The notes under the pieces: generated by a model
What the model saw: the letters and a program-made list of their open reading frames with translations, nothing else
Told to the model about the DNA's origin: nothing
The model's database searches: none
Assembly: GCA_034437035.1 (NCBI GenBank)
Contig: DAOTUI010000120.1
Span: 61,518 to 125,517, forward strand
From: CAKZQX01 sp034437035
GTDB taxonomy: Bacteria > Chloroflexota > Chloroflexia > Chloroflexales > Chloroflexaceae
Length of the DNA stretch: 64,000 nucleotides
Reading direction: 5' to 3'
Shown here: positions 17,601 to 26,361 of the stretch, piece after piece
How the letters are laid out: the number at the start of each line of letters is the position of its first letter
Numbering within the stretch: position 1 is the stretch's first letter
Made by a program: the position numbers and the translations under genes

Positions 17601-19313
17601 CTACTCCTTCCCGCTGAGGCGTTTTACCACAATCATCGTAATATCGTCGCTCTGGCTCTGGTTGCCGACAAAGGCATTGAGCGCCTCCAGCACAGCAGCA
17701 ATCACCTCCTGAGGCGTGCGGGGGTGGTGCCGCTGCAGCAGATCAATCAGACGCTCCTCACCGAATAGCTCGCGCTGGGCATTCATCGCCTCGGTTACAC
17801 CATCGGTGTAGAACAACCATATCGCCCGGCGCAAACGTTACGCTCTGCTGCACAAAATGGGGCTGTGGTACAATCCCCAGGACAATCCCCTGCGCTCGTA
17901 GCGGTTCGACTATACCCGTGGCAACACGATAGAGCAGCGGGTAGTTATGTCCACCACTGGCATAGGTTAGCGTTCCAGTAGTTGGATCCAGTTGCGCATA
18001 AAAGCATGTCACAAACAACCCGGCACGCGAGTCGGCCAGGATCAGGCGGTTGGCGCGCTCCAGCACCACAGCGGGCACGTGCCCATCACTGGCGGTGGCA
18101 CGTAGCAGCGTCCGGCACAATGCCATAAAAAGCGCTGCGGGGACACCTTTATCGGTGACATCGGCAATAACAATCCCCAGGCGGGAGATATCGGCAACAG
18201 CCACCGGGGAGGGGGAAGTGGTGTTGGCGCAGGCAACTTCTACCACTGTGGCCGCACGGGGGGACGCAGCGCCCGCTCGGACGGCCGGCAGATCCACGCT
18301 GACCGGGTCGGGTTCCGGCGGCAGTTCGATAAAATCATAAAAATCACCCCTACCTGCCGCGCTGCGCGATAGTAGGCAGCCACCGCATAGCCCGGCAGGC
18401 GGGGGCAGGCGGGGGCAGAAAACTCTCCTGAATGGTGCGAGCCGGATCCAACTCCTGCTCCAGCCGCTGACGCGCCAGAGCCTCCTGATGTAACCGCTCA
18501 CGCTCCAGTGTTTGGGCCAATTGGTTCGCTAATAATGCCAGCAGTTGTGCTTCGTCGTCGAGAAACTGTCGGGGGGCTACTGTATTCACCATCAGGGTTC
18601 CGACGGGAACACCAACACCGTTGAGTTCTACAAAAATAGCCAGGTGCCCCTGAAAATGCTGCCGGCGCAGCAGGACCGGCAGATCGGACAGCGCCTCGTC
18701 GGGCAGGCTGATGCTCCGGGAGATACCAGAGGTGCGGTGTCTGCTGATCGAGTGTCACCGGCCAGGCACAGGCTTCCGGCAACTGACGGCCAGGCACTGC
18801 CCGTAACACAGCGCGCATATCAACCTCATCGGCCTCGACAAAGGCACAGGCATCGGCCTCCAGCAGACGCGAGCCGACGCGCACCAGGCGTTGCAGTGCG
18901 GGCTCCAACTCTTCCGCACCGAGCAACTCCTGCGAGAGCCGCAGCAGCATCCCCTGCTCCTGCACCCGACGCACCTTGACCTGCTCATAGAGTTGCGCCC
19001 GCGCAATCGCCGTCCCCAGCATCGACCCGACTGCCCAGAGGAGCTGCAGATCGGCCTGTGAGAAGTGACTCCACTCTTTTGTCGCAACATTAAGAATGCC
19101 CAGCATCTCATCGCCGCTGCGCAGTGGCACCGAGGCATGCTGCGCCAGCCCCCACTTATCACCGACCGCATGGCGCAGGCGGCTACAGCGCACCATATTG
19201 ACCGCCTTATCGAGGGCGCCACGCAGATCCAGCGCCTGGTTGAGCGTCTGCGCCGGCGCATTCAAGGTTGTCAACTCGGAGATATGCCGTTGCGCGGCAC
19301 TGGAACGGGCCAT
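17601..19313 (-). pseudogene. Decayed GAF-SpoIIE/PP2C phosphatase (RsbU-like)
   Basis: Pieces in three frames together form one protein. The N-terminal part (from the ATG at 19313) has GAF remnants (SVPLRSGDEMLGILNVATKEWSHFSQADLQLL, then a second GAF start MLLRLSQELLGAEELEPALQRLV). It leaves frame near 18690. A GAF end and coiled linker (DDEAQLLALLANQLAQTLERERLHQEAL) lie at 18592-18430. The PP2C domain (VIADVTDKGVPAALFMALCRTLLRA, YASGGHNYPLLYR) continues in another frame, and the end (FYTDGVTEAMN, QSDDITMIVVKRL) in a third, with a slip near 17820. The first GAF also seems to lack its middle. Several independent breaks argue for a decayed gene rather than a single sequencing error. Confidence 0.8.
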
Positions 19314-19413
19314 AAGGAATCCTTGAGTGGAACAATGCGCTAACCCTCACCCGCATGAACCGATGTCCATCGCTGCCCGGCGATAAGCAAATTGCCCGGC
19401 CGGTAGCGATGCA

Positions 19414-20070
19414 CTATGCCTCTTTTTTGCGGCTAATAGCGATGCCATCATGGATCGGCAGAATAACCGACTCCAACTCGGGATGGGACATAATCCGCTC
19501 GTTAAACTTCTGGATGCCCCGAACGGTGGGCGGCGCGTCGTCTTCCAGCACCTGGGCACTGCAGAGCACATTATCGCTGATCAGCAGGCCACCGGGACGC
19601 AGCAGCGGCAGGCAGAGATCGAGCGCCTGAAGCGACTCCGTATCACTGGTCAGGCTGCGCAGGATATCGAGAAAGATCAGGTCATAGGGACCAGTCAGTG
19701 TGGGCAGGAGCGTCATCCACGCGCCATGATGCAGCGTAACATCATTGGTATACCCGGCCTTCTCCAGAAACTCGCGCGCCAGGTTTACCCGCTCTGGCCG
19801 GCTCTCAACGGCCGTCAATCGGCCACCGGACGCCGTCAGTGCCTGCAGGAGCCAGATAGACTCATACCCCGTCGTTGTGCCGACTTCGAGTGCTTCACGG
19901 GCCCCCACACTGCGCGCCAGCAGGTAGAGAAACGTTCCCTCTACGGGGCCGACTAGCGACAAACCCTGCTGCTGCGCGCGCGCTTCCAGTTCCGCCAGAA
20001 CCGGGGGACGGGGGGGAACCAGTTCATTCATGTAGTCTTCAATCGCGGTCGTCGTGATAGCATACAGCAT
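19414..20070 (-). CDS. SAM-dependent O-methyltransferase (family 3)
   Basis: 218 residues from the ATG at 20070 (GGAGG 9 bases upstream; the ATG at 20097 lacks a site). The fold is that of catechol/caffeoyl-CoA-type O-methyltransferases: the SAM loop ALEVGTTTGYESIWLLQAL near residue 62, an acidic strand end LTAVESRPE, the metal-site aspartate in YDLIFLDIL, and DN in LLISDNVL. The substrate is unknown. Upstream lies the divergent ANTAR regulator; downstream the decayed phosphatase gene. Cytoplasmic. Confidence 0.88.
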   Translation of the reverse strand: MLYAITTTAIEDYMNELVPPRPPVLAELEARAQQQGLSLVGPVEGTFLYLLARSVGAREALEVGTTTGYESIWLLQALTASGGRLTAVESRPERVNLAREFLEKAGYTNDVTLHHGAWMTLLPTLTGPYDLIFLDILRSLTSDTESLQALDLCLPLLRPGGLLISDNVLCSAQVLEDDAPPTVRGIQKFNERIMSHPELESVILPIHDGIAISRKKEA

Positions 20071-20565
20071 GCGTTCAATCCTCCCTGAGCAATACAAACT
20101 CCGTGTGTACCCCTGATTGTATCATACTTGACGCGGCTGCTTCACCGGGCCAACCTGCGTCCGGCAGCCCAACCCTGGAAACCGGATCAGTTTCAGGGCA
20201 ATCGCAACGCCATCCATCCACAGATATTTTCGTTCTGGCTGTTCCCGGTTGAAACATCCGGCATATTCCGTCCGGGTCGCAGGATCGCAGGTGCCTGACG
20301 CGGCAAATTGTGGTATCATACCAGCAACTCATAGTATTAACGCTATCACTTTATGTCATAACTATTTCTACAGGACGTACCCTGTCACTGTCCACAAACT
20401 GTGCCATCAGGTGAACATACCGCGCGGGCCGGGTAGGTTCTGTCTATATATGTGTACCATGGGCCTGTTTTGCAAAGAACACACATCTCTGGCATTGTCT
20501 GCACCCCCTGCCGGGCAGTGTGGGCAACTTCGAGGCCGTGTCCTGCCTAGTCGAGGAAGGGAGCC
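20071..20565. other. Divergent intergenic region, O-methyltransferase / ANTAR regulator
   Basis: About 495 bases. The palindrome TGGTATCATACCA (20311-20323) includes an extended -10-like TGGTATCAT for the plus strand and could be an operator. No -35 match lies 17 bases upstream. No open frame is supported. The ANTAR gene would then have a leader of about 240 bases. Confidence 0.45.
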
Positions 20566-21150
20566 ATGTCTGCTACCCGCATTTTAATTGCCGAAGACAA
20601 TGATCTCGTCTCATTGACGCTGGAAGAACAACTCAAAGGACTGGGGTACGATGTGGTCGGTATTGCCCGCTCGGGCACCGAGGCGATTACCATGGCAAAT
20701 CGGCTGAGTCCCGATCTGATCATCATGGATATTCGCATGCCGGAAATGGAAGGGACTGAGGCGGCGGCGATCATCAAAAACCAGAGTCCGGTCCCGATCA
20801 TTATGTTAACCGCGTATGCCGACAAAGAGACGATCCGCAAAGCTGAGGCTGCCGGAGCCCTGGCCTACCTGGTTAAACCGGTGAATGAGAACGAACTGCC
20901 GCCGGCCATCGACATTGCCCTGGCCCGGTTTAAAGAGATCCAGGCACTGCGCACCGAAGTCGTCGAGTTGCAGGACTCGCTGGAAGCCCGCAAGCTGATT
21001 GAGCGGGCCAAAGGCATTTTGATGCAGCGGCTGGGCCTGAGTGAGCGCGACGCCTACGAGCGCCTGCGCCAGCGCGCCCGGGATAAGCGTACCAAAATGA
21101 AGGATATTGCCCAGGCCATCATTGAGGCCGAAGAGTTGCTCGGCTCATAG
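20566..21150 (+). CDS. Response regulator with ANTAR RNA-binding output (NasT/AmiR type)
   Basis: 194 residues. An N-terminal receiver (residues 4-120) has the acidic pocket AEDND, phosphoacceptor D55 (LIIMDIRMPEMEG) and the K in YLVKPV. A coiled coil (residues 125-140) leads to a C-terminal ANTAR domain (RKLIERAKGILMQRLGLSERDAYERLR, then MKDIAQAII). Such proteins bind two-hexaloop RNA hairpins and prevent termination in target leaders. No histidine kinase is adjacent. The ATG follows GAGGAAGGGAGCC. RNA targets are unknown; the leaders in this window are worth checking. Confidence 0.95.
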   Translation: MSATRILIAEDNDLVSLTLEEQLKGLGYDVVGIARSGTEAITMANRLSPDLIIMDIRMPEMEGTEAAAIIKNQSPVPIIMLTAYADKETIRKAEAAGALAYLVKPVNENELPPAIDIALARFKEIQALRTEVVELQDSLEARKLIERAKGILMQRLGLSERDAYERLRQRARDKRTKMKDIAQAIIEAEELLGS

Positions 21151-21247
21151 GCGGCACGCCGGTGCAGGCAACTCTTTCAGGGTCAGCCGTTCAGGTGTAG
21201 GCAGCGTGCCTGGGCTCTATTATGCATAATTACCCGGCGGCCCACGT

Positions 21248-21276
21248 TTGCCATTCCGGGAAATTTCCGCTATACT
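21248..21276 (+). promoter_or_regulatory. Strong sigma-70-type promoter of the rpsU leader
   Basis: TTGCCA, exactly 17 bases, TATACT. The predicted start is about 21283, which gives a leader of about 190 bases before rpsU. Confidence 0.75.
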
Positions 21277-21282
21277 GTACAT

Positions 21283-21450
21283 AGTGTGCGTATGGAGTTG
21301 GTCGTAACTCCAGCAATACGGCGTGCCAAATCCACGACAAAGGGGGTGAAGAAGACGACCGCAAGCGAAGATGCCTGTCTACTGCTGTTATGGAGGAACT
21401 GACCGGAAGGTCATCTCAGCCGCAACCAGTTGTCGGGGGCGGTTTTTTTC
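21283..21450 (+). promoter_or_regulatory. Structured leader RNA / possible attenuator upstream of rpsU
   Basis: From the promoter start site the transcript would hold a hairpin near 21294-21311 (GGAGTTGGTCGTAACTCC), a G-rich AAAGGGGGTGAAG tract, a CTGACCGGAAGGTCA hairpin near 21397-21411, and then a terminator-like stem (arms 21418-21427 and 21437-21444) running into seven T. The S21 start lies only 22 bases after the T-run. It could be an attenuator sensing free S21 or a growth signal, or the end of an independent small RNA. It does not match the SRP RNA, tmRNA or RNase P consensus by eye. Confidence 0.5.
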
Positions 21451-21471
21451 GTCTATTGCGGTCCGGTGCAT

Positions 21472-21666
21472 ATGAAAGTAGAACGACGTGATGGTGAGTC
21501 AGTCGAGCAGTTGATCCGTCGCTTTAACAAGGGCGTTGTCACAGAACGTATCACTAAGACTTACCGTGAAAAGATGCATTTTATCTCCAAGAGCGAACAG
21601 CGCAAGGAGAAGCGTCGGCGTGCCGAGCGTAACCGACGCAAGAAGATGGCGAAAAGTTCTTCTTAG
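21472..21666 (+). CDS. rpsU: 30S ribosomal protein S21
   Basis: 64 residues from the ATG at 21472: MKVERRDGESVEQLIRRF, followed by the Arg/Lys-rich helix (KSEQRKEKRRRAERNRRKKM) typical of S21. The longer in-frame ORF from 21430 would read through the terminator-like stem and is rejected. Only a weak Shine-Dalgarno is present, which is common for S21, a protein that itself acts in mRNA start-site recognition. It is flanked by a leader and a terminator and is monocistronic. Confidence 0.95.
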   Translation: MKVERRDGESVEQLIRRFNKGVVTERITKTYREKMHFISKSEQRKEKRRRAERNRRKKMAKSSS

Positions 21667-21685
21667 ACCGCCGTTCGTCAGACAG

Positions 21686-21725
21686 CACGGGAGTAACGAG
21701 CGTCTCGTTCGTTGCCCCGTGTTTT
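21686..21725 (+). terminator. Terminator after rpsU
   Basis: Outer stem CACGGG...CCCGTG with an inner GTAACGAG/CTCGTT helix, followed by TTTTGTT. Confidence 0.75.
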
Positions 21726-21757
21726 GTTATAGCTTGTGTTTTGCGGTAAATTGGGTG

Positions 21758-21766
21758 TGGTATAAT
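21758..21766 (+). promoter_or_regulatory. Extended -10 promoter of prfA
   Basis: TGGTATAAT, a perfect extended -10, 36 bases before the prfA ATG. No clear -35 is present. Confidence 0.6.
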
Positions 21767-21801
21767 AATCGTCCACTAAAAATGGTGGGAGTTACGTTCA
21801 T

Positions 21802-22884
21802 ATGTTTGATAAACTTGCCAGTGTCGAGCAGCGCTACGAGGAGTTGACTGAGATAATGGCGCAACCCGAAGTAGCCACTGATCCGACACGTTTACAACAA
21901 CTTGCCCGCGAGCAGCGTGACCTGGAGGCACTTGTCACGGCGTTTCGCACCTATCGGCAGACCCTGCAGGGTATTGAGAACACCCAGGCGATGCTGAATG
22001 ATGGGCTTGATGCGGAAATGCGCGAGTTGGCCCAGGAAGAGATGGATCTGCTGCGCCGGCAGCGCGACACGCTGGAAGAAGAATTGAAGGTACTGCTGCT
22101 GCCGCGTGATCCGAACGACTCGAAGGATGTGATTTTTGAGATTCGCCAGGGTACCGGCGGTGATGAAGCGGCGCTGTTTGCTGCCGATCTCTACCGCATG
22201 TACTATCGCTATGCCGAGACGCGCGGGTGGAAGATTGAACTGGCGAATATGGCGGAAAATGGCGTTGGTGGCTATAAAGAAGTTGTCTTCTCGATCCGGG
22301 GCGAGGGTGCTTACAGCCGCCTGAAATATGAGGGCGGCGGTCATCGGGTGCAACGCGTGCCCGAAACGGAGGCGCGTGGGCGCATCCATACCAGTACGGC
22401 AACGGTCGCCGTACTCCCGGAGATCGAGGCAACTGAAGTTGACCTGCGCGACGAAGACTACCGCGTTGATGTGTTCCGCAGTGGTGGTCATGGTGGTCAG
22501 GGCGTTAATACAACCGACTCGGCGGTACGGATTGTCTACAAGGGGGGCACCCCGGCAGAGATGGTTGTCACCTGCCAGGATAGCCGCTCACAGCTTAAAA
22601 ACAAAGAGAAGGCACTCTCGGTGTTACGCTCCAAGCTCTATGCCATTGAGCAGGAAAAACGGCAGCGCGAACAGGGACTGACCCGCCTGGCGCAGGTGGG
22701 AACTGGTGAGCGCTCGGAGAAGATTCGTACCTATAATTACCCGCAAGACCGGGTGACAGATCATCGAATTGAGCAGAATTTCTCGAATCTGCCAGGAGTG
22801 TTGAACGGGGATCTCGACCGGCTCATCGATACGCTGATTGTCCACGATAATGCCGAGCGCCTGGCCGAAGCGGGCATTGGGTAA
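21802..22884 (+). CDS. prfA: Peptide chain release factor 1
   Basis: 360 residues, full length. It has the RF1 codon-recognition tripeptide of the PxT type (PET at 187-189, in HRVQRVPETE) and the GGQ peptidyl-hydrolysis motif at 231-233 (SGGHGGQGVNTTDSAVR). RF2 would carry SPF and an in-frame shift; neither is present. It ends translation at UAA and UAG. The residue after GGQ is Gly rather than the common His or Ser. The usual neighbour prmC (which methylates the GGQ Gln) is not adjacent. A strong terminator follows. Confidence 0.97.
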   Translation: MFDKLASVEQRYEELTEIMAQPEVATDPTRLQQLAREQRDLEALVTAFRTYRQTLQGIENTQAMLNDGLDAEMRELAQEEMDLLRRQRDTLEEELKVLLLPRDPNDSKDVIFEIRQGTGGDEAALFAADLYRMYYRYAETRGWKIELANMAENGVGGYKEVVFSIRGEGAYSRLKYEGGGHRVQRVPETEARGRIHTSTATVAVLPEIEATEVDLRDEDYRVDVFRSGGHGGQGVNTTDSAVRIVYKGGTPAEMVVTCQDSRSQLKNKEKALSVLRSKLYAIEQEKRQREQGLTRLAQVGTGERSEKIRTYNYPQDRVTDHRIEQNFSNLPGVLNGDLDRLIDTLIVHDNAERLAEAGIG

Positions 22885-22941
22885 TTCTGATCTGAACGGG
22901 CTGCCGGCAACAACGACCTGGACGAACGTAGGGGCATGTGG

Positions 22942-22972
22942 GGAAATAGCGTTCTGCTATTTCCTTTTTTTT
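22942..22972 (+). terminator. Terminator after prfA
   Basis: Stem GGAAATAGC/GCTATTTCC, 5-base loop, and eight T. Confidence 0.93.
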
Positions 22973-23037
22973 CCCTCGCCTTACCCTGTTGCGTGTGCTG
23001 AAACTGACCTGACCCGACAATGTAAAGGAGTAGTGCT

Positions 23038-24075
23038 GTGCTCACACCAGAGATCGATACATTTATCAGGCGCATGCCCAAGGTGGAACTACACCTTCAT
23101 CTCGAAGGAACCATCATGCCGGGCACACTCCTGGAACTGGCGCAACGCAATGGTGTGGAACTGCCGGCACGCGATATTGTGGGGGTGGAACAACTCTTTC
23201 GCTATCGCAACTTTGCTGAGTTCTTGACGGTCTACATGGCGCTGGTACGCGCTATTCGCTCCGGGGAAGATTTTGAGCGCCTGGCCTATGAAGCCGGAAT
23301 GATGCTGGCCCGGCAGCAGGTGCGCTATGCCGAGGTGATGCTCTCGCCGATGCAGCACCTGAACCGCGTGGATCTGCACGAGGCGATTGCCGGGACGGCT
23401 GCCGGATTTCAGCGGGTCGAGCGTGAAACCGGGGTGGTTGTCCGCCTGGGGCTGGACTATGGTCGCCAGTATGGGCCCGAACTGGCCTGGGAGGTACTGG
23501 AGATTGCGCAGCAGGCGATGAAACATGGCGTTGTCGCCTGGTCGATTGGCGGCAATGAGATTGGCTACCCGCCGGAGCCGTTTGCCGAGGTGTTTGCGGC
23601 AGCGAAGGCGGCCGGGTTACGCCTGATGGCCCACGCGGGCGAGGTGGTCGGGCCTGCCAGCGTCTGGGGCGCGGTTGATGCATTGCAGTCGGAGCGGCTG
23701 GGCCATGGTATCCGCAGTATTGATGATGCGAACCTGGTGACCTATCTGTCGCAGCGGGGCGTGGTGCTGGATATCTGTCCCAGCAGCAACCTCCGGACCG
23801 GGGCGGCGCGCTCCTGGGAGGCGCATCCGTTGCGCCAACTGTTTGATGCGGGGGTGCTGATCACGCTCAATACCGATGACCCAACCTTCTTTCATACCAC
23901 GTTAATTGATGAGTATCGCATCGCCGTGCGCCAGTTTGGGTTCGATGTCGATGATCTCTGCACGCTGGTGCTGAATGGCGTGCGGGCCTCGTTTCTGCTG
24001 CCCCACGAGCAGGAACCGCTGTTACGTCGCATTGAGGATGAGCTGATCGCGCTGCGGCAGGAATTGGGTGTGTAG
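23038..24075 (+). CDS. add: Adenosine deaminase family protein
   Basis: 345 residues, GTG start behind AAAGGAG. Zinc and catalytic motifs of the adenosine/adenine deaminase family are intact: PKVELHLHLEGT (residues 14-25), MAHAGE near 203, RLGHGI near 223 and TLNTDDP near 279. It would hydrolyse (deoxy)adenosine to (deoxy)inosine in purine salvage; adenine or another aminopurine is a possible alternative substrate. Cytoplasmic and monocistronic. Convergent with the EEP-family gene, whose end is 10 bases away; no hairpin is evident between them. Confidence 0.92.
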   Translation: MLTPEIDTFIRRMPKVELHLHLEGTIMPGTLLELAQRNGVELPARDIVGVEQLFRYRNFAEFLTVYMALVRAIRSGEDFERLAYEAGMMLARQQVRYAEVMLSPMQHLNRVDLHEAIAGTAAGFQRVERETGVVVRLGLDYGRQYGPELAWEVLEIAQQAMKHGVVAWSIGGNEIGYPPEPFAEVFAAAKAAGLRLMAHAGEVVGPASVWGAVDALQSERLGHGIRSIDDANLVTYLSQRGVVLDICPSSNLRTGAARSWEAHPLRQLFDAGVLITLNTDDPTFFHTTLIDEYRIAVRQFGFDVDDLCTLVLNGVRASFLLPHEQEPLLRRIEDELIALRQELGV

Positions 24076-24084
24076 CATATAATC

Positions 24085-25125
24085 TCATTCCTTGACCATA
24101 GATATTACCCGGATATCCATATCGGCGACCACCATGCAGTGGTCCGAGCCACCACCACGGCACACCGTATAGGCATCTGTGGGGAGTATGCCACCCTTGC
24201 TCCAGACATAGTCAATGCGCACAAGCGGGAAAGGCACGGGCAGCGGGCCGACCGATATATTCTGCGGGAAGGTCAGGCCCGCTCCCCAGGCTGTTTCACG
24301 ATAGGCGTCATGCAGTCGCCGGTTTAACTCAGCATACGCCGGTTCCCGGTCGCTGGTGTTGAAGTCACCCAGTACCACAAGCGGTCCTGCGATGGAGTCG
24401 ATCAGCGCCAGCAGTTCCGCCTGTTGGGTTGAGCGGCGCGCGGTCGTATAGTCCTCAATGATCACCTCACGGTTCAGGAACGGCAGATCGCGCGTTTGAA
24501 GTTGCGGCGTCGCCAGATGCACATTGATCACAGTTAGTTCCTGATCCGCTACTTCCAGCGTTACGCGGCGCCAGGGAAATGTCGGATCATTGGTGCGATT
24601 GACAAACGGGTAACGGCTGATAATCCCCATGCCGTGGTCACCATACAACGGCTCCAGCGCCTGGTAGGGATAGTCCTGGCGCATCTGCTCCTCCAATACC
24701 TCCGTGACCGGAACGGTTAGCTCCTGAAGTACGATAACATCGGCATCCTGCGCACGCAGGAGCGCAACCACCTCATTGCCCTCAGGATTGTTATACAACA
24801 CATTCCAGGTAGCAACCCGCAGATCCGGCTCCAGCGCCGGTCGGAATGGGCTGGTAGGAATCCAGGTGGGCACAAAGAGCAGACCAAAGATTGCACTCAC
24901 GCAGAACACCGCCCCTCGGAACCAGCGGGAAGGGATCAGCAGGGCGGCCGGAACCAGCAGCAGCAGCGGCACAAACAGATATAGCGCGAAGATGTTTGAC
25001 AACTCCAGCCACCAGGCGTCCCGAAACTCGCCATTCCAGAGCAGCGCCAGACCGGCTATTCCCACCGCGTAACCCAGCGTTCCGCCGATAAACAACCGGC
25101 GCAGCAACTGCAAGATAGCATGCAT
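24085..25125 (-). CDS. Membrane-anchored endonuclease/exonuclease/phosphatase-family protein
   Basis: 346 residues from the ATG at 25125, with GGGAGAAG upstream; the longer frame to 25350 has no site. Three hydrophobic segments fill residues 1-85 (LFIGGTLGYAVGIAGLALLW, NIFALYLFVPLLLLVPAALLI, FCVSAIFGLLFVPTWI). The EEP catalytic domain follows: RVATWNVLYNN, VIVLQELT with the metal Glu, LTVINVHLATP, VVLGDFNTSD and a final GSDHCMVVADM with Asp-His. The domain would face outside the membrane. Substrates could be DNA, phospholipid or sugar phosphates. An in-frame upstream extension is not supported. Confidence 0.88.
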   Translation of the reverse strand: MHAILQLLRRLFIGGTLGYAVGIAGLALLWNGEFRDAWWLELSNIFALYLFVPLLLLVPAALLIPSRWFRGAVFCVSAIFGLLFVPTWIPTSPFRPALEPDLRVATWNVLYNNPEGNEVVALLRAQDADVIVLQELTVPVTEVLEEQMRQDYPYQALEPLYGDHGMGIISRYPFVNRTNDPTFPWRRVTLEVADQELTVINVHLATPQLQTRDLPFLNREVIIEDYTTARRSTQQAELLALIDSIAGPLVVLGDFNTSDREPAYAELNRRLHDAYRETAWGAGLTFPQNISVGPLPVPFPLVRIDYVWSKGGILPTDAYTVCRGGGSDHCMVVADMDIRVISMVKE

Positions 25126-25375
25126 GCAACTCTTCTCCCTCTGTTGACGTGGTTCCCGGCAGCACGGAACCGGCGGGAAGCTGAGAGATCTCTCAAAAGA
25201 AGCTATCGGGCACAGTGGAACGTAAGCGCATGTCCGGCTCGCGGCAACCATGCCGACGGGTAAGACTATCGCCGATAGCGCGTTGTTGCAGGCGAAGATG
25301 ACATTCCGGTCAGATGCCGACACCATGGACACGCAGCATCGCGTCGGCATCTAACCTGGATGTGTCCTCTGGTTG

Positions 25376-25569
25376 ACACGACGTACGCGGTTGGTACGCA
25401 ACCTGGATGTTTGACCAGGTGGAAGCCCGCTTCGCCTGCGGCAGCAATGATACTCTTGTAGCTTTTCCACAAAAAATCACGTTGTGAATTTTTTTGTGAA
25501 AAAGATCGGGAATCTTCCGCCCTACCGGAGGCCCAACGGTCTTCCGGGTCAAGGACTGCGTCACTTGTG
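25376..25569. mobile_element. Hairpin-cored TIR element, copy B
   Basis: Ends are ACACGACGTACGCGG and CTGCGTCACTTGTGT, imperfectly complementary. The outer stem is CGCCTGCGGCAG against CTACCGGAGGC. The central hairpin (25462-25504) has long A/T-rich arms with a few mismatches, so it is less perfect than other copies. It ends 4 bases before the -35 box of the phasin promoter. Confidence 0.8.
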
Positions 25570-25572
25570 TGG

Positions 25573-25601
25573 TTGACAGGCATACGGCGGAGTGTTATAC
25601 T
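25573..25601 (+). promoter_or_regulatory. Near-consensus promoter of the phasin gene
   Basis: TTGACA, 17 bases, TATACT. A second possible start is the extended -10 TGCTATGAT at 25660-25668. Both precede the phasin ATG at 25733. Confidence 0.75.
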
Positions 25602-25732
25602 GATCTTAATGACGCAATGCGTTATAAGCATTATGACACGTCACTAACTCGCAGAACCATGCTATGATAGAAAGCGTGGCGAACCGCGTTCACAGGACAT
25701 AGTCCCCAAATAGTACGTAAGGAGAGCCGGCT

Positions 25733-26197
25733 ATGGCAGAAGAGATTGAGGTAAATGTCCGCCAGATCGATGAAGAGAACGGGAGCAGTGCCACTCCAAT
25801 GAACGAGATACTGCGGCGGCTGATGCTGGCCGGGATTGGCGCGGTGGCGCTGACACGCGATGAGGTTGAGAGCTTTATCAACCGCCTGGTCGAGCGCGGC
25901 GAACTGGCGCAGAAGGATGGCGAGAAGCTGATGAACGAGGTCAAGGAACGCTTCCGTCAGCAGCGACCGCAGGCTGAGGCCGTTGAGGCCGAGGCACAGA
26001 CCCAGGTCAACAATATTGGCGAACAACTGGAGAATAGCCTGGAGCAGTTTCTTAACCGCCTCAATGTTCCGTCCAAGCGGGATATTGACGAGTTGAGCGC
26101 GAAGATTGCCCAGCTTGCAGCCCGGGTCGAAGAGTTGCGCCGCACGCAGAGCCAGGAGCAGGGAGCCGCTCCGGAGCAGGGAACGCCTCCGGCGTAG
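25733..26197 (+). CDS. Phasin-like polyhydroxyalkanoate granule protein
   Basis: 154 residues, ATG behind GTAAGGAG. The first about 70 residues have LRRLMLAGIGAVALTRDEVESFINRLVERGELAQKDGEKLM, the pattern of PHA granule-associated (PhaI/PhaF N-terminal) phasins. A long coiled coil follows (residues 75-142, NNIGEQLENSLEQFLNRL, DIDELSAKIAQLAARVEEL), then a flexible PEQG tail. Such proteins coat PHA granules. The next gene is a PhaR-like regulator, which strengthens the call. The gene has its own promoter and a downstream hairpin. Confidence 0.85.
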   Translation: MAEEIEVNVRQIDEENGSSATPMNEILRRLMLAGIGAVALTRDEVESFINRLVERGELAQKDGEKLMNEVKERFRQQRPQAEAVEAEAQTQVNNIGEQLENSLEQFLNRLNVPSKRDIDELSAKIAQLAARVEELRRTQSQEQGAAPEQGTPPA

Positions 26198-26223
26198 CGT
26201 TAAGCACTCATCTGTCCAGCTAT

Positions 26224-26254
26224 GGTGGGAATATGCTGTCATCATATTCCCGCC
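26224..26254 (+). terminator. Hairpin after the phasin gene
   Basis: GGGAATATG/CATATTCCC stem with outer GG/CC, no T-run; it may be a weak terminator or mRNA stabiliser. Confidence 0.5.
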
Positions 26255-26325
26255 GTTACCCCCACGTTAGCATCTGATATTTCCCCACCGAATCTCTTTT
26301 CTACCACTCATAACCGGACCGGGTG

Positions 26326-26334
26326 TGCTATAAT
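26326..26334 (+). promoter_or_regulatory. Extended -10 promoter of phaR
   Basis: TGCTATAAT, 27 bases before the PhaR ATG. No clear -35. Confidence 0.6.
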
Positions 26335-26361
26335 ACAGCAGCCACAGGGAAGGAAGCCCCG

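Noticed and set aside
21283..21450. SRP RNA, tmRNA or 6S RNA in the rpsU leader
   Set aside because: The GACCGGAAGGTC hairpin superficially recalls the SRP GGAA loop, but the flanking conserved bases and overall fold do not match.
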